NCBI RefSeq assembly: GCF_947172395.1
Contig: NC_069084.1
Location: forward strand, 2,543,107-2,607,106
DNA: 64,000 bases
Reading direction: 5' to 3'
Origin: Bicyclus anynana
Taxonomy: Eukaryota > Arthropoda > Insecta > Lepidoptera > Nymphalidae
A program made the position numbers and the translations under genes. Positions 13,801-23,629 of this stretch are shown here, piece by piece. Within the stretch, counting starts at the first letter, position 1. Each line of letters begins with the position of its first letter. The notes beneath the pieces were generated by a model that was not told the origin of the DNA, searched no databases, and saw only the letters and a program-made list of their open reading frames with translations.

Positions 13801-16800
13801 ATCTATACTAACTTTAGCACCTTTTTGTGGATATTTGTACCATTACTTGGATTACCTTTTGACGTCTTCCGTGGTGGATTTACAGAACGGAGGTTTTGCA
13901 AGCAAATTCACTATCTTTGACTTATGCAGGCTGCAGGCTAATTCATTAGTTGACATATACGATATTGAAATTCTATGTAAAAAAGTCATCCGGTGCTTAC
14001 TGGTGAATATCACACAGTAGGTATGATATCTTAATTGATTTGATGTTTATTTTAATAGGTTGATAATAAGAACCAAAATAGTGAATAGGATAGCTGGGTT
14101 TGAACCCGGCTGGGCAGATCGGTGGGGGACTTCAGCCGTGGCTAGTCACCATCCTACCATCAAAGACGTACCGCTGAGCGATTTGGCGTTTCGGTACAAT
14201 GTCGTGTAGAAACCAAAAGTGGTGTCGATTTTCATCCTACTTCTAACAAGTTAGCCCTCTTCCATCTTAGATTGTATCATCACTCATCAGGTGAGATTGT
14301 TGTTAAAGGCTAACTTGTAAATATGGAATAATGGAATGGAATAAAAATTAAAACACATGTTCACTATTTATTTAATGTTCTACTAATAACTGATCAAAAA
14401 TGAGTTTATAAGTTAAAATGTCATTCAGTGGCTAGTGAAACTTTGTGAATATCATAGTAGATATTATGTTTAGTAGGTATTGTGATTTTTGTTAACAATA
14501 GGCTTTAGGGAATACGAAAAATACAGTTGTTATTGATTTGATGTCAATTATATTAACTTATGTCAATGATAAGGTGGCTAACATACGAGTATTTCAAAGA
14601 TAGTGAATTGACCGGCCGATGTTCAATAGTTCACTGTATACAATTTTTTTATTTTTTCTGTCGCATATCATGAGGAATCATGTCTTCATTCACCAAACCC
14701 TTAGAATCGTGGCCAAAACTTCGCTAGATACACTTAAACTATGACAAAATAATTTAACGGTGTTTTTCGAAGGGTTGCCGCGAAAGTGACAGGCTATCGC
14801 AAGCCTTTGCACTATTTTAATTTTTCATTTCACGGCCACGGTTCTATGCTAAAGCCAAACTCGATGTGTAATGTTTATCAATAAACAAATTAAAATCATA
14901 TACCAACAAATTAAAAATGACTACTGATAAATCAGTAGTCAATTTTAATTTGTTTTTTGATAAATATTCCACTTCCTGCTCGGCTTTAGTATTGCATAAA
15001 TCATCCGATAATGCTATCCGCGCCACGAAACGAGTCCGGTAGACGCGCCGCTAATGTCTTAATGGCGTTCATTGTCATTTGGTAATGGCGGTCTTATTGT
15101 CATTTCTGTAAGGCGTGGGGCTTCTTTCGTGGCGCGGAGTCTAGTGTTGTAATCACGTGATTTCGCTTGCGACTGTCGCACCGATGCACTGCACGCTAAC
15201 GTTTGTCGCTGCATGTCGCTTGCAGGGCGCTGTTCCCGTCTACGGTGCCCGCTGGCGATGCTTTGAATGTTCCTTGTAAGTTAACTGCATTCATTAACAA
15301 AAAACACTTAATTTTCAGTTAATCCCTCAGACAGAAATAGCACAGCTTATGCTAGCCACCCACGTTCCGAAATACCCACATGCCTGCTGCGCTGCTGGCA
15401 TGACGGCCGGTATAACTCATCGTGTGTTTATCATAATGTGCATGATGGTGTCTTGAAGCGTGTGGGTATATAAGACCGTGGGTGGCTAGCTACTTTGAAA
15501 GAAAGGATTATTCTCGATATAATACTCTTATAGCTTGTCAAGTTCGTTGATGACATTCCAATGATATGCGGGCAACGGGGGGAAAGACTGCGTGGGTGTG
15601 AAATCGTGCGTGCGGGGAAGTGAAGTGGGTTTTTTATTCATCGCTACACGCCCCCTGCGCAGGCCATCGGGAGTGTTAAGAACGAAGTTGTCAAGATATA
15701 AGATATAAAGCCTTAGTAGCCTGAGAACACATACATATTATACTGTAAATACTGTAAATAGTAAATAATTTCTACACTCAAACTGACACTTTTGTAATAT
15801 TAGCCATTTGTTTTACCAACATCATATACCAAGATAGGCTAGTAATGTTAAAAGATATGGCATCTTTTAACATTACTAGCCTATCTTTTAACAATATCAG
15901 CCAGACCTTTTAATAATATTAGCTATATCTTTTAACAATATTAGCCTTATCTTTTAATAATATAAACCATATTTATTAACAGTATTAGCTATATATTTTA
16001 ATAATATTAGCTGTATCTTTTAACAGCATTAGCCATATCTTTTAACAATATTAAGCATATCTTTTTACAATATTAGCTATATCTTTTAATAACATACGCT
16101 ATATCTTTTAATAATATTAGTCACATTTTTTAGCAATATTAGCCACATCTATATTAAGCATATATTTTAACAAAATTGGCCTTATTTTCTAATAATATAG
16201 TCCAACGAGAAAGGACTAAATCCAAGACCTTTCATATTTGTGCACACTAATTATTTTATATTTACTTATTAATATTTCAATCACTATAGGTACTTATCGC
16301 TTAACCTTTCAGCGCTTATGTTTGATACCAATCAATATATGTACGACTTGGACACGCGCTTCGACGATGTGCCGCAGCTGCAGCCCACCTCGCCCACAGA
16401 CACCGCAGGTACTATTTCCATACTTAGAATACACTAGTTGACGCCGCGCGGTTTCACTCGCGTGGTTCCCGTTCCCGTAGGAATACGGGGATAATGTATA
16501 GCCTATAGCCTTCCTCAATAAATGGGCTGTCTAACTAACAGATTTTTTCAAATATAGTTCTTAGATTTCGCTCGTTCAAAAAACAATCTCTTCAGCTTTA
16601 TAATATTAGTATACACTAGTCAATAAGTGCTTGTTGGGTCAAATATTTTTCTGCATCGTGAAAATATTGTAAATTTAAAATCCACGCAAACGCAATGAGA
16701 GAGATAGCGGTATTTCGGGTTGCGCCGCTATTGGTTGAATTTTGTTCTTTTCTTTTCTGGAGATTATCTCGTTCTATGTTAGAGCTACTGGTAACCTGCA

Positions 16801-19800
16801 TCAGAGCAGGGTGGTGGGTCTCAGCTCTACTACTACTAAATCCCGTTTGAGAAGAGCTCATCATCTTATTTAACAACCCATATTCGGGTCACTGCTGAGC
16901 TCGAGTCTCCTCTCACAATGAGATGGTTTAGGCCAATAGTCCACCACGCTGGCCTAATGCCAATTGGCAGACTTCACACACGCAGAGAATTAAGAAAATT
17001 CACTGGTATGCAGGTTTCCTCACGATGTTTTCCTTCACCGTTTGAGACACGTGATATTTAATTTCTTAAATTGCACAAAACTAAATAGTTGATGGATTCG
17101 AACCTACGCCCTCCAAATATACTGGGCTCTCATATCTCTAAAAAGAGCTAATATTGAGAATATTTTTTTCAATTGCAGACTTCAGTACTTCATCTACGTT
17201 AGACACTGACTCGTCTGTATTCTTCGATATGGAAGATGCACTTGACATTATCAGTCAAGACGGGGTAAGGCTTTTTACTTTAATATATGGAGGTAATAAT
17301 TGTGAGGATATAATCAGTATGTGGGCTGGGCACATAGTTCGATGAGCCGAAGGATGTTGGGGTCCCAAGGTGCTGGAATGGCGAACCCACACTAGAAAGC
17401 GCAGTGTTGGTCGACCCCCATTGTTGATCCATCTAGTGTTTACCTGCAACCCGTTTGATGTCCTCATTCCATCTAGGATTTCTGGTGGTGGGTCACCTTT
17501 CCAGCACCTTGGGTCCCCAACATCAATCGAACTATGTGTCCTGCCCATTGCCACTTCAGCTTCGTGACTCTCTGAGCTATGTCTGTGACTTTGCTTCTTC
17601 TGCAGATAACTTCATTTCTTATCCGATCACTCAGAGAAACTTTGCTTTATTGCCCGCTGAGTGACTCTGAATTTTGTTATGCAACCCGCAGTTCGTGACT
17701 ACGTTTTAGATCAAATTATGACGTAAAAAAATCTCAATAATCAAACTAAAATGTAGAATTTGTAGATAATTTTAAACAAGGATTCACGAATGATACTAAA
17801 AACAAAATGATGATGATATACTTTCCAATATTTATTAATACTGATTTTGTTTACAGGATTTCATGGAACGTTTTGGAATGAACACACAAAGTCAGTGCGT
17901 GATTTGTACTTGGGCTGGTCCCACCATCACACTCGACTGTCATATACGAAAGGTGATTTATTTTTACCTCAAAAGGAATAAGCGCTTCTAAGGAATAGGC
18001 TACTTGCCTCTTATGTAAACAGTGTTTAAACTGAATTATGGAAGTATTATAAACTATATTTTATTTTGTCTCGTCAATAATAAGCAGTAAAAAATTTAAT
18101 ATAAATGAAAAAATATCTACGTAAAATTTTTGCCGCCAAAACACAACACATTAGCAAGTGACGTCATTCATAGAGATAGCGCCAATTTCAAACCGATGCC
18201 TTGTAGCGAATGACGTTTCGGTTTATGATTGGCGTTTGCGGTGACGTGATAAAAATACAATTTTGTTTTATAAAAATACTAGCAGGTGCCCGCGACTTCG
18301 TCCGCGTGAAAATCGATGTACATTTTCGACGCCGTCGCCCCTTCTATTTATATTTTCGTATGTTTTATATATAAAAATTATAAAATCACAGCCCCGGCCG
18401 AAGGCCGGTGTACAATAATGTGCGCGTTTTTTGTGCTTGGGTAAAATGCAAACTCGGAGCCATCGTCGGAGGCCCTATCCAGCCCCCGGCCGACGGCCGG
18501 CGTGCAATTAGTTGTGTCTGCGTTAAGTGCCCAGCCGTAGCCACGGTCGAAGACCCTATCACAAACTCCCGGACGAAAGAGGATGCACAACAAAGTACGT
18601 ACTTTTTTGTGCTTGGGTAAAATGCCCAGCCGTAGCCACGGTCGGAGGCTGCATCACAAACTCCCGGCCAAAGGCCGGGTCACAATACAGTGCGCGGCCG
18701 AAGATCGCGCGTTCCGTATTTTGTGCATCGGTAAAATGCCCAGCCGTAGTCACGGTCGAAGGGTCTATCACAAACTCCCGGCCGAAGGCTAGGTTACAAT
18801 ACAGTGCGCGGCCGAAGGCTACGCGTTCCGTTTTTCGTGCTTAGGTAAAATTCCCAGCCATAGTCACGGTCGAAGGCTGTGACATAAACTCCCGGCCGAA
18901 GGCCGGGCTACAATACAGTGCGCGAAGGCTCTATTACAAACTCCCAGCCGAAGGCCGGGCTACAATACGGTGAGCGGCCGAAGGCCGCGCATTCCGTTTT
19001 CTGTGCATCGGAAAAATGCCCAGCCGTAGCCACGATCAGAGGCCATATTACAAATCCCCGGCCGAAGGCCGCGCTTTTTTTTATTTGGATAAAATACCCA
19101 GCCGTAGTCACGGTCGAAGGCTGTATCATAAACTCCCGGCCGAAGACCGGGCCACAATACAGTGCGCGGCCGAAGGCTACGCTTTCCGTTTTTCGTGCTT
19201 GGGTAAAATGCCCAGCCCTAGTCACGGTCGAAGGCTGTATCATAAACTACAATACGGCTACAATACGGTGAGCGGCCGAAGGCCGCGCGTTCCGTTTTCT
19301 GTGCACCGGAAAAATGCCCAGCCGTAGCCACGATCAGAGGCCATAATACAAACCCCCGGCCGAAGGCCGCGCTTTTTTTTGCTTGGTTAAAATACCCAGC
19401 CGTAGTCAAGGTTGAAGGCTGTATCGCAAACTCCCGGCTAAAGGCCGGGCTACAATACGGTGCGCGGCCGAAGGCCGCGCGTTCCGTTTTTTGTGCATCG
19501 GAAAAATGCCCAGCCGTAGCCACGATCAGAGGCCATATTACAAACCCCCGACCGAAGGCCGCGCTTTTTTTTGTTTGGGTAAAATACCCAGCCGTAGTCA
19601 CGGTCGAAGGCTGTATCACAAACTCCTGGCCGAAGGCTGGGCTACAGTACGGTTCCGCGTTCCGTTTTCTGTGCATCGGAAAAATGCCCAACCGTATCCA
19701 CGATCAGAGGCCATATTACAAACCCCCGGCCGAAGGCCGCGCGTTCCATTTTTTGTGCTTGGGTAAAATGCCCAACCGTAGTCACGGTCGAAGGGTTTAT

Positions 19801-22800
19801 CACAAACTCCCGGCCGAAGGCTACGCGTTCCGTTTTTCGTGCTTGGGTAAAATGCCCAGCCGTAGTCACGGTCGAAGGCTGTATCACAAACTCCCAGCCG
19901 AAGGCCGGGCTACAATACGGTAAACGGCCGAAGGCCGCGCGTTTCGTTTTCTGTGCATCGGAAAAATGCCCAGCCGTAGCCACGATCAGAGGCCATATTA
20001 CAAATCCCCGGCCGAAGGCCGCGCTTTTTTTTGCTTGGCTAAAATACCCAGCCGTAGTCAAGGTCGAAGGCTGTATCATACACTCCCGGCCGAAGGCCAC
20101 GCGTTCCGTTTTTTGTGTTTGGGTAAAATGCCCAGCCGTAGTTACGGTCGAAGGCTGTATCACAAACTCCCGGCTAAAGGCCGGGCTACAATACGGTGCG
20201 CGGCCGAAGGCCGCGCGTTCCGTTTTTTGTGCATCGGAAAAATGCCCAGCCGTAGCCACGATCAGAGGCCATATTACAACCCCCCGACCGAAGGCCGCGC
20301 TTTTTTTTGTTTGGGTAAAATACCCAGCCGTAGTCACGGTCAAAGACCCTATCACAAACTCCCGGCCAAATGCCGGTCTATAATAAAGTTTACGTACAAA
20401 CTTTCAACCCCTATTTCACCCCCTTCTGATTTTATTTTCGCTATAAAAAGTATTCTATAACCTGCCCCGTATTATGTTCTCAAACCGTGCTAAGTTTCAT
20501 TTGAATTCATTCAGTAGTTTCAGTGTGATGCCCGGTCACCAAAAAAAAAAGGGACAGACAGACAAATAATCGAAAAAAAATGTTTTTGAATTCAGTATCG
20601 GTTGTATAATGCCCTATGATATATTTTTTTTTTAAATTAATCAAAAAGTTCTGTAATTTGACCTGTTACAGTTTTATTATAAGTATATAGATAAGTATTC
20701 AATAGCTATTGCGCCAAATTCGTGCTCTTTTTATAGTAATAAATCTTGCATAACATTATACGATAAAAAAGTAGACAATGTGACTATTTAAACACAAAAA
20801 GGATTATTCAGTTTGAACCTGAACTTTTAAGTAGTTCCTGAGATTAGCTTTGCGCGTTCAACCAAATAAACAAACAAATTGATCAGTTGAGTATAGAATA
20901 TGTGCCTTAATGTCGATATTACACAGTTTTAGTGGAAAACTCGTTTCTCCAAATAACGCCTGCGAATCAATTTAAGCAATCCGGTTTTTTCAAGATAACT
21001 TTTTTTCTATCTGTCCGATCTAAATGAAACAAAGCCTATATGTTGCCCTGAACTTTGCTTAATCTATTTGTGAAAACTGCATCAGAATCCGTTCAGAAGA
21101 ACCAGAGAATAGCGCGAACATACAGACAGAAGGACAGACAGACAGGCAAAAAAAATAAAAAAATATATTTTGTATTCTATTGCTCATTTTTAATTGCCCT
21201 AACTTGATTTTAGTTAAATTTGGTCAAAGTACAGACACTCGATTTCTACTCTTTTATTATAGTATAGATAGATAGATAGATATATGCTGTCGCGACATTT
21301 TTTGTAGAAAATGATGTGTGCTGCGAGTGAATGACGCTGCTGTATTTGCAACCCCTTGGCCTTTTGAATAGCAATGACAATGCTTGAGGGAATTAGCAGA
21401 CTGTTGGGAAGGCGCCATGTACACCTTGGGTTACATTATTGGAGTTTTAGGAAGGATCCCTAATTTTTTTTTAAATAAAATATAGCCTATAGCCTTCCTC
21501 GATAAATGGGCTATCTATCACTGAAAGTATTTTTCAAATCGGACCAGTAGATCCTGAGATTAGCGCGTTCAATCAAACAAACAAACAAACAAACAAACAA
21601 ACAAACTTTTCCGCTTTATAATATTAGTATAGATTACAATTACGAAATTATTTTCAGAAATAAAAATGTTTTTAGAGTTTCTAGGCATCTAAACTGCCTA
21701 TATGCAAAAAATATTCTTAGTTTTATACACCAGGCGAGTAGCTTAATCTCAGTAACAAATCTCAGCCCGTCATCCTAAGCTCGCCAACCCGTATTTGGGC
21801 GGCGTGGTGGATTTAATTTTTTATGAATTTTTATCTGAGAAAAATTACCTTTTTTTTTACAAGTTAGCCCCTGACTACAATCTCACCTGATGGTAAGTGA
21901 TGATGTAGTCTTAGATGGAAGCGGGCTAACTTGTAAGGAGGAGGATGAAAATCCACACCCCTTTCGGTTTCTACACGGCATCGTACCGGAACGCTAAATC
22001 GCTTGGCAGTACGTCTTTTACCGGTAGGGTGGTAACTAGCCACGGCCGAAGCCTCCCACCAGCCAGACCTGGACCAATTAAGAAAATCTCAATCTGCCCA
22101 GCCGGGGATCGAACCCAGGACCTCCGTTTTGTAAATCCACCGCGCATACCACTGCGCCACGGAGGTCGTCAAAACCTGCCTCTCATTGAATCCCTGTTTC
22201 CAGGAGCATGCGGACTCCATACACAAGCAGTGCAAGAACGAGTGGAACATGACGTACACCCTGGGCAGCCTGGTGCAGAGCCGAGCCTGGCTGCACAGGG
22301 TCATAGAGCACGACTCGTTGCTCTACTCGCTGAGCGCCAAGTATGAGCCTGGCTGCATTAAGACTATGATATCTGTAAGTAATACTTTACTTTTTAAAAT
22401 ACTATAGCTTGGCAAATTCGTTCGTAACACTTCCGGTGGTCCGCGGGCGCCGGGAGGCGGGTAGCGATGACAGATTAATCCATAACTGATGCACCCCACT
22501 TCCAGCCTCTGCGGGCTGCCATCGATTCGTAGGGTGGTTGAATCTGGTCCGGGGCATACTCCTCCAACTTTTTTGTGATGTGCAGTTTAAGAAATTAAAT
22601 ATCAATGTATATTATAGTCATAACACAATAAGTGTTCTTTTATTTCAAAAAATAATGGAAATGGCGCCGTTAGAAAAGTCTTTTTATTTGTATCTGATAT
22701 GATTTCTTATCAAAATAAATTACTTCAGATTCAAGACTTCTTCAATACCTTTATTTAGATTGTGTTAGTAGTAGTAGCGTGGGAGTAGAATAGAATAGGG

Positions 22801-23560
22801 CAGGGATAGAGTTAATTTGTTATTTTTAAACGTTAATTTTACTACGAGTAATTAATAAATTAGCCCAGTGGATATGACCTCTGCCTCCGATTCCGGAGGG
22901 TGTGGGTTCGAATCCGGTCCGGGGCATGCACCTCCAACTTTTCAGTTGTGTGCATTTTAGGAAATTATCTTCCTTCATCGGTTGAGATATGTCTCAAACG
23001 GTGAAGGAAACCACTGTGAGGAAACCTGCATACCAGAGAATTTAAGTCTGCCAATCCGCATTGGGCCAGCGTGGTGGACTATTGGCCTAATAACTCTCAT
23101 TCTGAGAGGAGACTCGAGCTCAGCCGTGAGCCGAATATGGGTTGATGATGATGATGATGATGAATTAATAAATTTAATTAATATATATTTATTGTTGTAG
23201 TTTCTGTCACTGGTATTGGAACCAACAGTGAAAGTCGCTACAATAACCTTGTATAACAAAATGACTGGTGAGCCGTTCTCCTGGACCGGTCAGATACTCG
23301 CCTTGCCGGCCAAGGTGCCTTATGAGATTGACGACACCGGCTGTTTCACTGTAGACATCACCAAACTTGATCTGTTGTCAAACAATCAGTTGCCAATCGG
23401 TGCCAAAGTTGATCAGATAAAAGTTGACCAGTTACCAAGTGCCAACTTAAAGTTGATGAACAAAGAATTTGTTAATGAATTTCAGAACAAAATTGTTGAT
23501 GACGAATCTTCGTTAAACGACATACATGTTATAGTGTTTATTAGAATTTATGATATTTAA
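5969..23560 (+). CDS. SAP-like / SIAH-type zinc-finger protein
   Basis: Twelve exons: 5969-6070, 7834-7971, 8487-8936, 9664-9955, 10274-10519, 11384-11540, 15226-15275, 16313-16408, 17179-17264, 17857-17952, 22204-22374 and 23201-23560 (stop 23558-23560). They total 2,244 nt, or 747 residues. Residues about 12-60 (SYRQLQQMAKSLDLPSNFK, then KKIYLIELIV) resemble a SAP DNA-binding helix pair. Residues 81-540 are basic to polar and probably disordered. Residues 553-573 form C-x2-C-x11-H-x4-H with Trp after the second Cys, like the second zinc finger of SIAH/Sina. The rest (574-747) fits a divergent Sina/TRAF-like substrate-binding fold (WLHRVIEHDS, FSWTGQI). No RING finger is visible, so ubiquitin-ligase activity is unproven. 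The start ATG has A at -3. Exon 3 could instead end at 8918 (GTAATG), dropping six residues in frame. I do not recognise a named orthologue. Confidence 0.8.
8120..8310 (-). mobile_element. tRNA-derived SINE fragment, family A
   Basis: This is the antisense body of family A, carrying the GAAAATCCACACCCCTTTC and GGTAACTAGCCATG blocks that follow the tRNA-like head in the longer copy at 21853-22167. The head is absent here. It lies in the SAP/SIAH intron between exons 2 and 3. Confidence 0.65.
9022..9150 (+). mobile_element. Partial MITE, GTTCGTTGATGACACTCCC family
   Basis: It starts with AAGTTTGTTGATGACACTCC and continues through ATGCGGGCGACGG and GAAATCGTGCGT, but lacks the right inverted end found in the full copies at 15538-15692, 39927-40096 and 45806-45976. 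Confidence 0.6.
10120..10218 (+). repeat. Dispersed repeat tail (TCAAAAGTGCTTGTAA family)
   Basis: The blocks ACCGGTGGTAGAATC, CAAAAGTGCTTGTAAC and TTGAAATAAATGAATTT recur near 8418-8455 and 37905-37965, and in reverse at about 31300-31430. The AATAAATGAATTT end suggests a retroelement 3' terminus. Confidence 0.5.
10735..11120. repeat. ATC/GTC trinucleotide microsatellite
   Basis: Nearly 390 bp of ATC and GTC triplets occur in alternating blocks, with interspersed GCC-GTC and ACC-ATC runs. Frames on both strands stay open and would encode homopolymers of Asp, Met, Thr or Ile, a by-product of the triplet period. It lies in the intron between exons at 10519 and 11384 and is a likely length polymorphism. 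Confidence 0.9.
11140..11290 (-). mobile_element. LINE 3'-end relic abutting the microsatellite
   Basis: The segment contains ATCAGCCGATGGACGTCCAC, GGGTCGACTAACACTGCGC and ATTCCAGCACCTTGAG. These are the antisense tail blocks of the LINE family whose longest relic here is at 36379-36710. Such tails often end in ATG/ATC triplets, which offers an origin for the neighbouring microsatellite. Confidence 0.6.
11572..11964 (+). mobile_element. 5'-truncated non-LTR retrotransposon with poly(A) tail and target duplication
   Basis: An open frame through 11587-11790 ends with a C-x2-C-x6-H-x4-C knuckle (residues CEVCDTIDDVHHIIMEC), typical of the C-terminus of I/R1/Jockey-type LINE polymerases. A short 3' UTR and an A-run at about 11948-11964 follow. 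The AACACCTTTTTTT sequence at 11562 is repeated at 11968, which is a target-site duplication. Only the last about 390 bases of the element are present, as expected from 5'-truncated reverse transcription. It begins about 30 bases after the splice donor at 11541. Confidence 0.85.
12070..12170 (-). mobile_element. tRNA-like SINE head, family C
   Basis: On the minus strand, AATAGCTCAACAGTGAGAGC (A-box-like) is followed at tRNA spacing by GGTGGTTCGATCCTCG (B-box). The central stem does not form a clean tRNA cloverleaf, and no tRNA isotype fits, so it is called a SINE fragment. Confidence 0.55.
12309..12636. mobile_element. Inverted-repeat MITE, TACTAAAGC family
   Basis: The left end ATACTAAAGCTTGATGTGAT and TTTTTATCAACCAACA are matched by the right end TTGATAAACATTTCATATCG plus TTGGCTTTAGTAT on the opposite strand. 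A related, smaller element lies at 14848-14994. There is no coding capacity. Confidence 0.65.
13105..13615 (+). repeat. Three tandem copies of a 172-178 bp unit containing a palindrome
   Basis: Units start near 13105, 13283 and 13455 with GAATAAAAA. Each contains a hairpin-forming core (ACCATTGTC, CACGTTAC, then the complement GGTGACAATGGT), followed by GAATGTAC, TGATTCATGTA and TTTTCAAATAATCAAAAA. The third copy has lost pairing bases (GGTGACTACGGTG). It is intronic. Confidence 0.75.
14090..14325 (+). mobile_element. tRNA-derived SINE, family A (5' truncated)
   Basis: The copy begins within the tRNA-like head (TGGGTTTGAACCCGG) and runs to the family's 3' end, CAGGTGAGATTGTTGTTAAAG then GGCTAACTTGTAA. 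It is the sense-orientation counterpart of the copy at 21853-22167. Confidence 0.7.
14848..14994. mobile_element. Near-palindromic MITE, TACTAAAGC family
   Basis: The arms GCTAAAGCCAAACTCGATGT and the reverse complement of CTGCTCGGCTTTAGTAT pair at the ends. The centre, GACTACTGATAAATCAGTAG, is itself a palindrome, so the whole element can fold into one long hairpin. Confidence 0.75.
15018..15137. mobile_element. 120-bp MITE with 13-bp perfect terminal inverted repeats
   Basis: CCGCGCCACGAAA at 15018-15030 is exactly complementary to TTTCGTGGCGCGG at 15125-15137. The interior is GC-richer than the flanks and has no open frame. It lies directly beside the element ending at 14994. Confidence 0.7.
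15538..15692 (+). mobile_element. MITE, GTTCGTTGATGACACTCCC family
   Basis: The left end CAAGTTCGTTGATGACATTC and the right end GGGAGTGTTAAGAACGAAG then TTGTCAAG are imperfect inverted repeats around a GC-rich core (ATGCGGGC, GTGCGTGCGGGG, CCATCGGGAG). Confidence 0.75.
15833..15885. repeat. Perfect 24-bp-arm hairpin
   Basis: The arm 15833-15856 (GATAGGCTAGTAATGTTAAA and AGAT) is exactly complementary to 15862-15885, with a five-base loop ATGGC. The second arm is also the first unit of the 22-bp tandem repeat that follows, so the two structures are joined. Confidence 0.85.
15861..16203 (+). repeat. 22-bp minisatellite, about 15 units
   Basis: Successive units resemble ATATCTTTTAACAATATTAG plus CC, with a regular 22-base step and drift at a few positions. 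One unit near 16147 is shortened to about 15 bases. It is AT-rich, intronic, and ends about 110 bases before the exon at 16313. Confidence 0.85.
16431..16617 (+). repeat. Dispersed repeat, GACGCCGCGCGG ... ATAATATTAGTATA family
   Basis: It begins TTGACGCCGCGCGGTTTCAC, passes TTCCCGTAGGAATACGGGGA and TAGCCTTCCTCAATAAATGG, and ends TTTATAATATTAGTATACAC. Related copies or pieces occur near 21478, 26177, 34255 (reverse), 35168, 52858, 56136, 58582 and 61170. It is a common non-coding interspersed family; its transposition class cannot be told from this window. Confidence 0.65.
16865..17125 (-). mobile_element. tRNA-derived SINE, family B
   Basis: Reading the minus strand, the B-box-like GGTTCGAATCCATCAAC is followed by a GTGCAATTTAAGAAATTAAA block, CGGTGAAGGAAAACATCGTG and AGGAGACTCGAGCTCAGCAG, ending near the ATG-rich tail. 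This is the same element as the full copy at 22862-23160. Confidence 0.7.
17300..17665. mobile_element. Head-to-head inverted LINE relic
   Basis: The plus-strand piece 17310-17415 (GGGCTGGGCACATAGTTCGA, then GGGGTCCCAAGGTGCTGGAA) is followed at 17400-17665 by the same sequence on the minus strand (CCTTTCCAGCACCTTGGGTC, then ATCGAACTATGTGTCCTGCC). Both read as C-terminal reverse-transcriptase sequence of the kind AGHIVR...RWGPKVLEW. Two truncated copies, or one copy with twin-primed inversion, would explain it. Confidence 0.65.
18281..20697 (+). repeat. 2 kb GC-rich minisatellite inside a dispersed-repeat copy
   Basis: The outer ends match dispersed-repeat ends: CTAGCAGGTGCCCGCGACTT at 18281 and TTTTATTATAAGTATATAGA at about 20672-20691. 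Between about 18385 and 20390 lies a mosaic array of modules: CCCAGCCGTAGTCACGGTCG, AAACTCCCGGCCGAAGGC, GGGCTACAATACGGT, GCGCGTTCCGTTTT and GTGCTTGGGTAAAATG. Module order varies, with larger repeats of about 180-300 bases. Open frames up to 237 codons on both strands arise from the array and are not taken as genes. It sits in the 4.2 kb intron before the exon at 22204. Confidence 0.85.
21478..21640 (+). repeat. 3' part of the ATAATATTAGTATAG dispersed repeat
   Basis: TATAGCCTATAGCCTTCCTC, a (CAAA)n run near 21572-21605 and TTTATAATATTAGTATAGAT give the family's 3' half. The GACGCC head is missing. Confidence 0.6.
21853..22167 (-). mobile_element. Near full-length tRNA-derived SINE, family A
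   Basis: On the minus strand the head reads GACCTCCGTGGCGCAGTGGT (A box), then GCGCGGTGGATTTACAAAAC and TGGGTTCGATCCCCGG (B box), followed by the body (GGTCCAGGTCTGGCTGGTGG, AGCCACGGCC complement) and the 3' end AGTTAGCCC complement. It ends 36 bases before the splice acceptor of the exon at 22204. Confidence 0.8.
22862..23160 (+). mobile_element. Full-length tRNA-derived SINE, family B, ATG-repeat tail
   Basis: The head AGCCCAGTGGATATGACCTC (A-box region) and GTGGGTTCGAATCCGG (B box) have tRNA spacing. The body contains GTTGTGTGCATTTTAGG, CGGTGAAGGAAACCACTGTG and GGAGACTCGAGCTCAGCCG, and the tail is (ATG)n at 23143-23162. It is the best family B copy in the window. Confidence 0.85.
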
Positions 23561-23629
23561 GTATTTTGTTTCTTTTTTTTTAATATTTGTTTTTTTTTAT
23601 ATTTTCGTAGAGATAGTTTATATTTACAA

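Noticed and set aside
15861..16203. CRISPR-like array
   Set aside because: Units are directly abutting with no unique spacers, in a eukaryotic intron.
18378..20460. Many overlapping open frames up to 237 codons on both strands
   Set aside because: All fall in the minisatellite, overlap each other on both strands and repeat the same peptides; they lie in an intron of a supported gene.
22862..22935. A possible tRNA gene at the family B SINE head
   Set aside because: Same reason: a B box is present, but the sequence runs into a repeated body with an (ATG)n tail.
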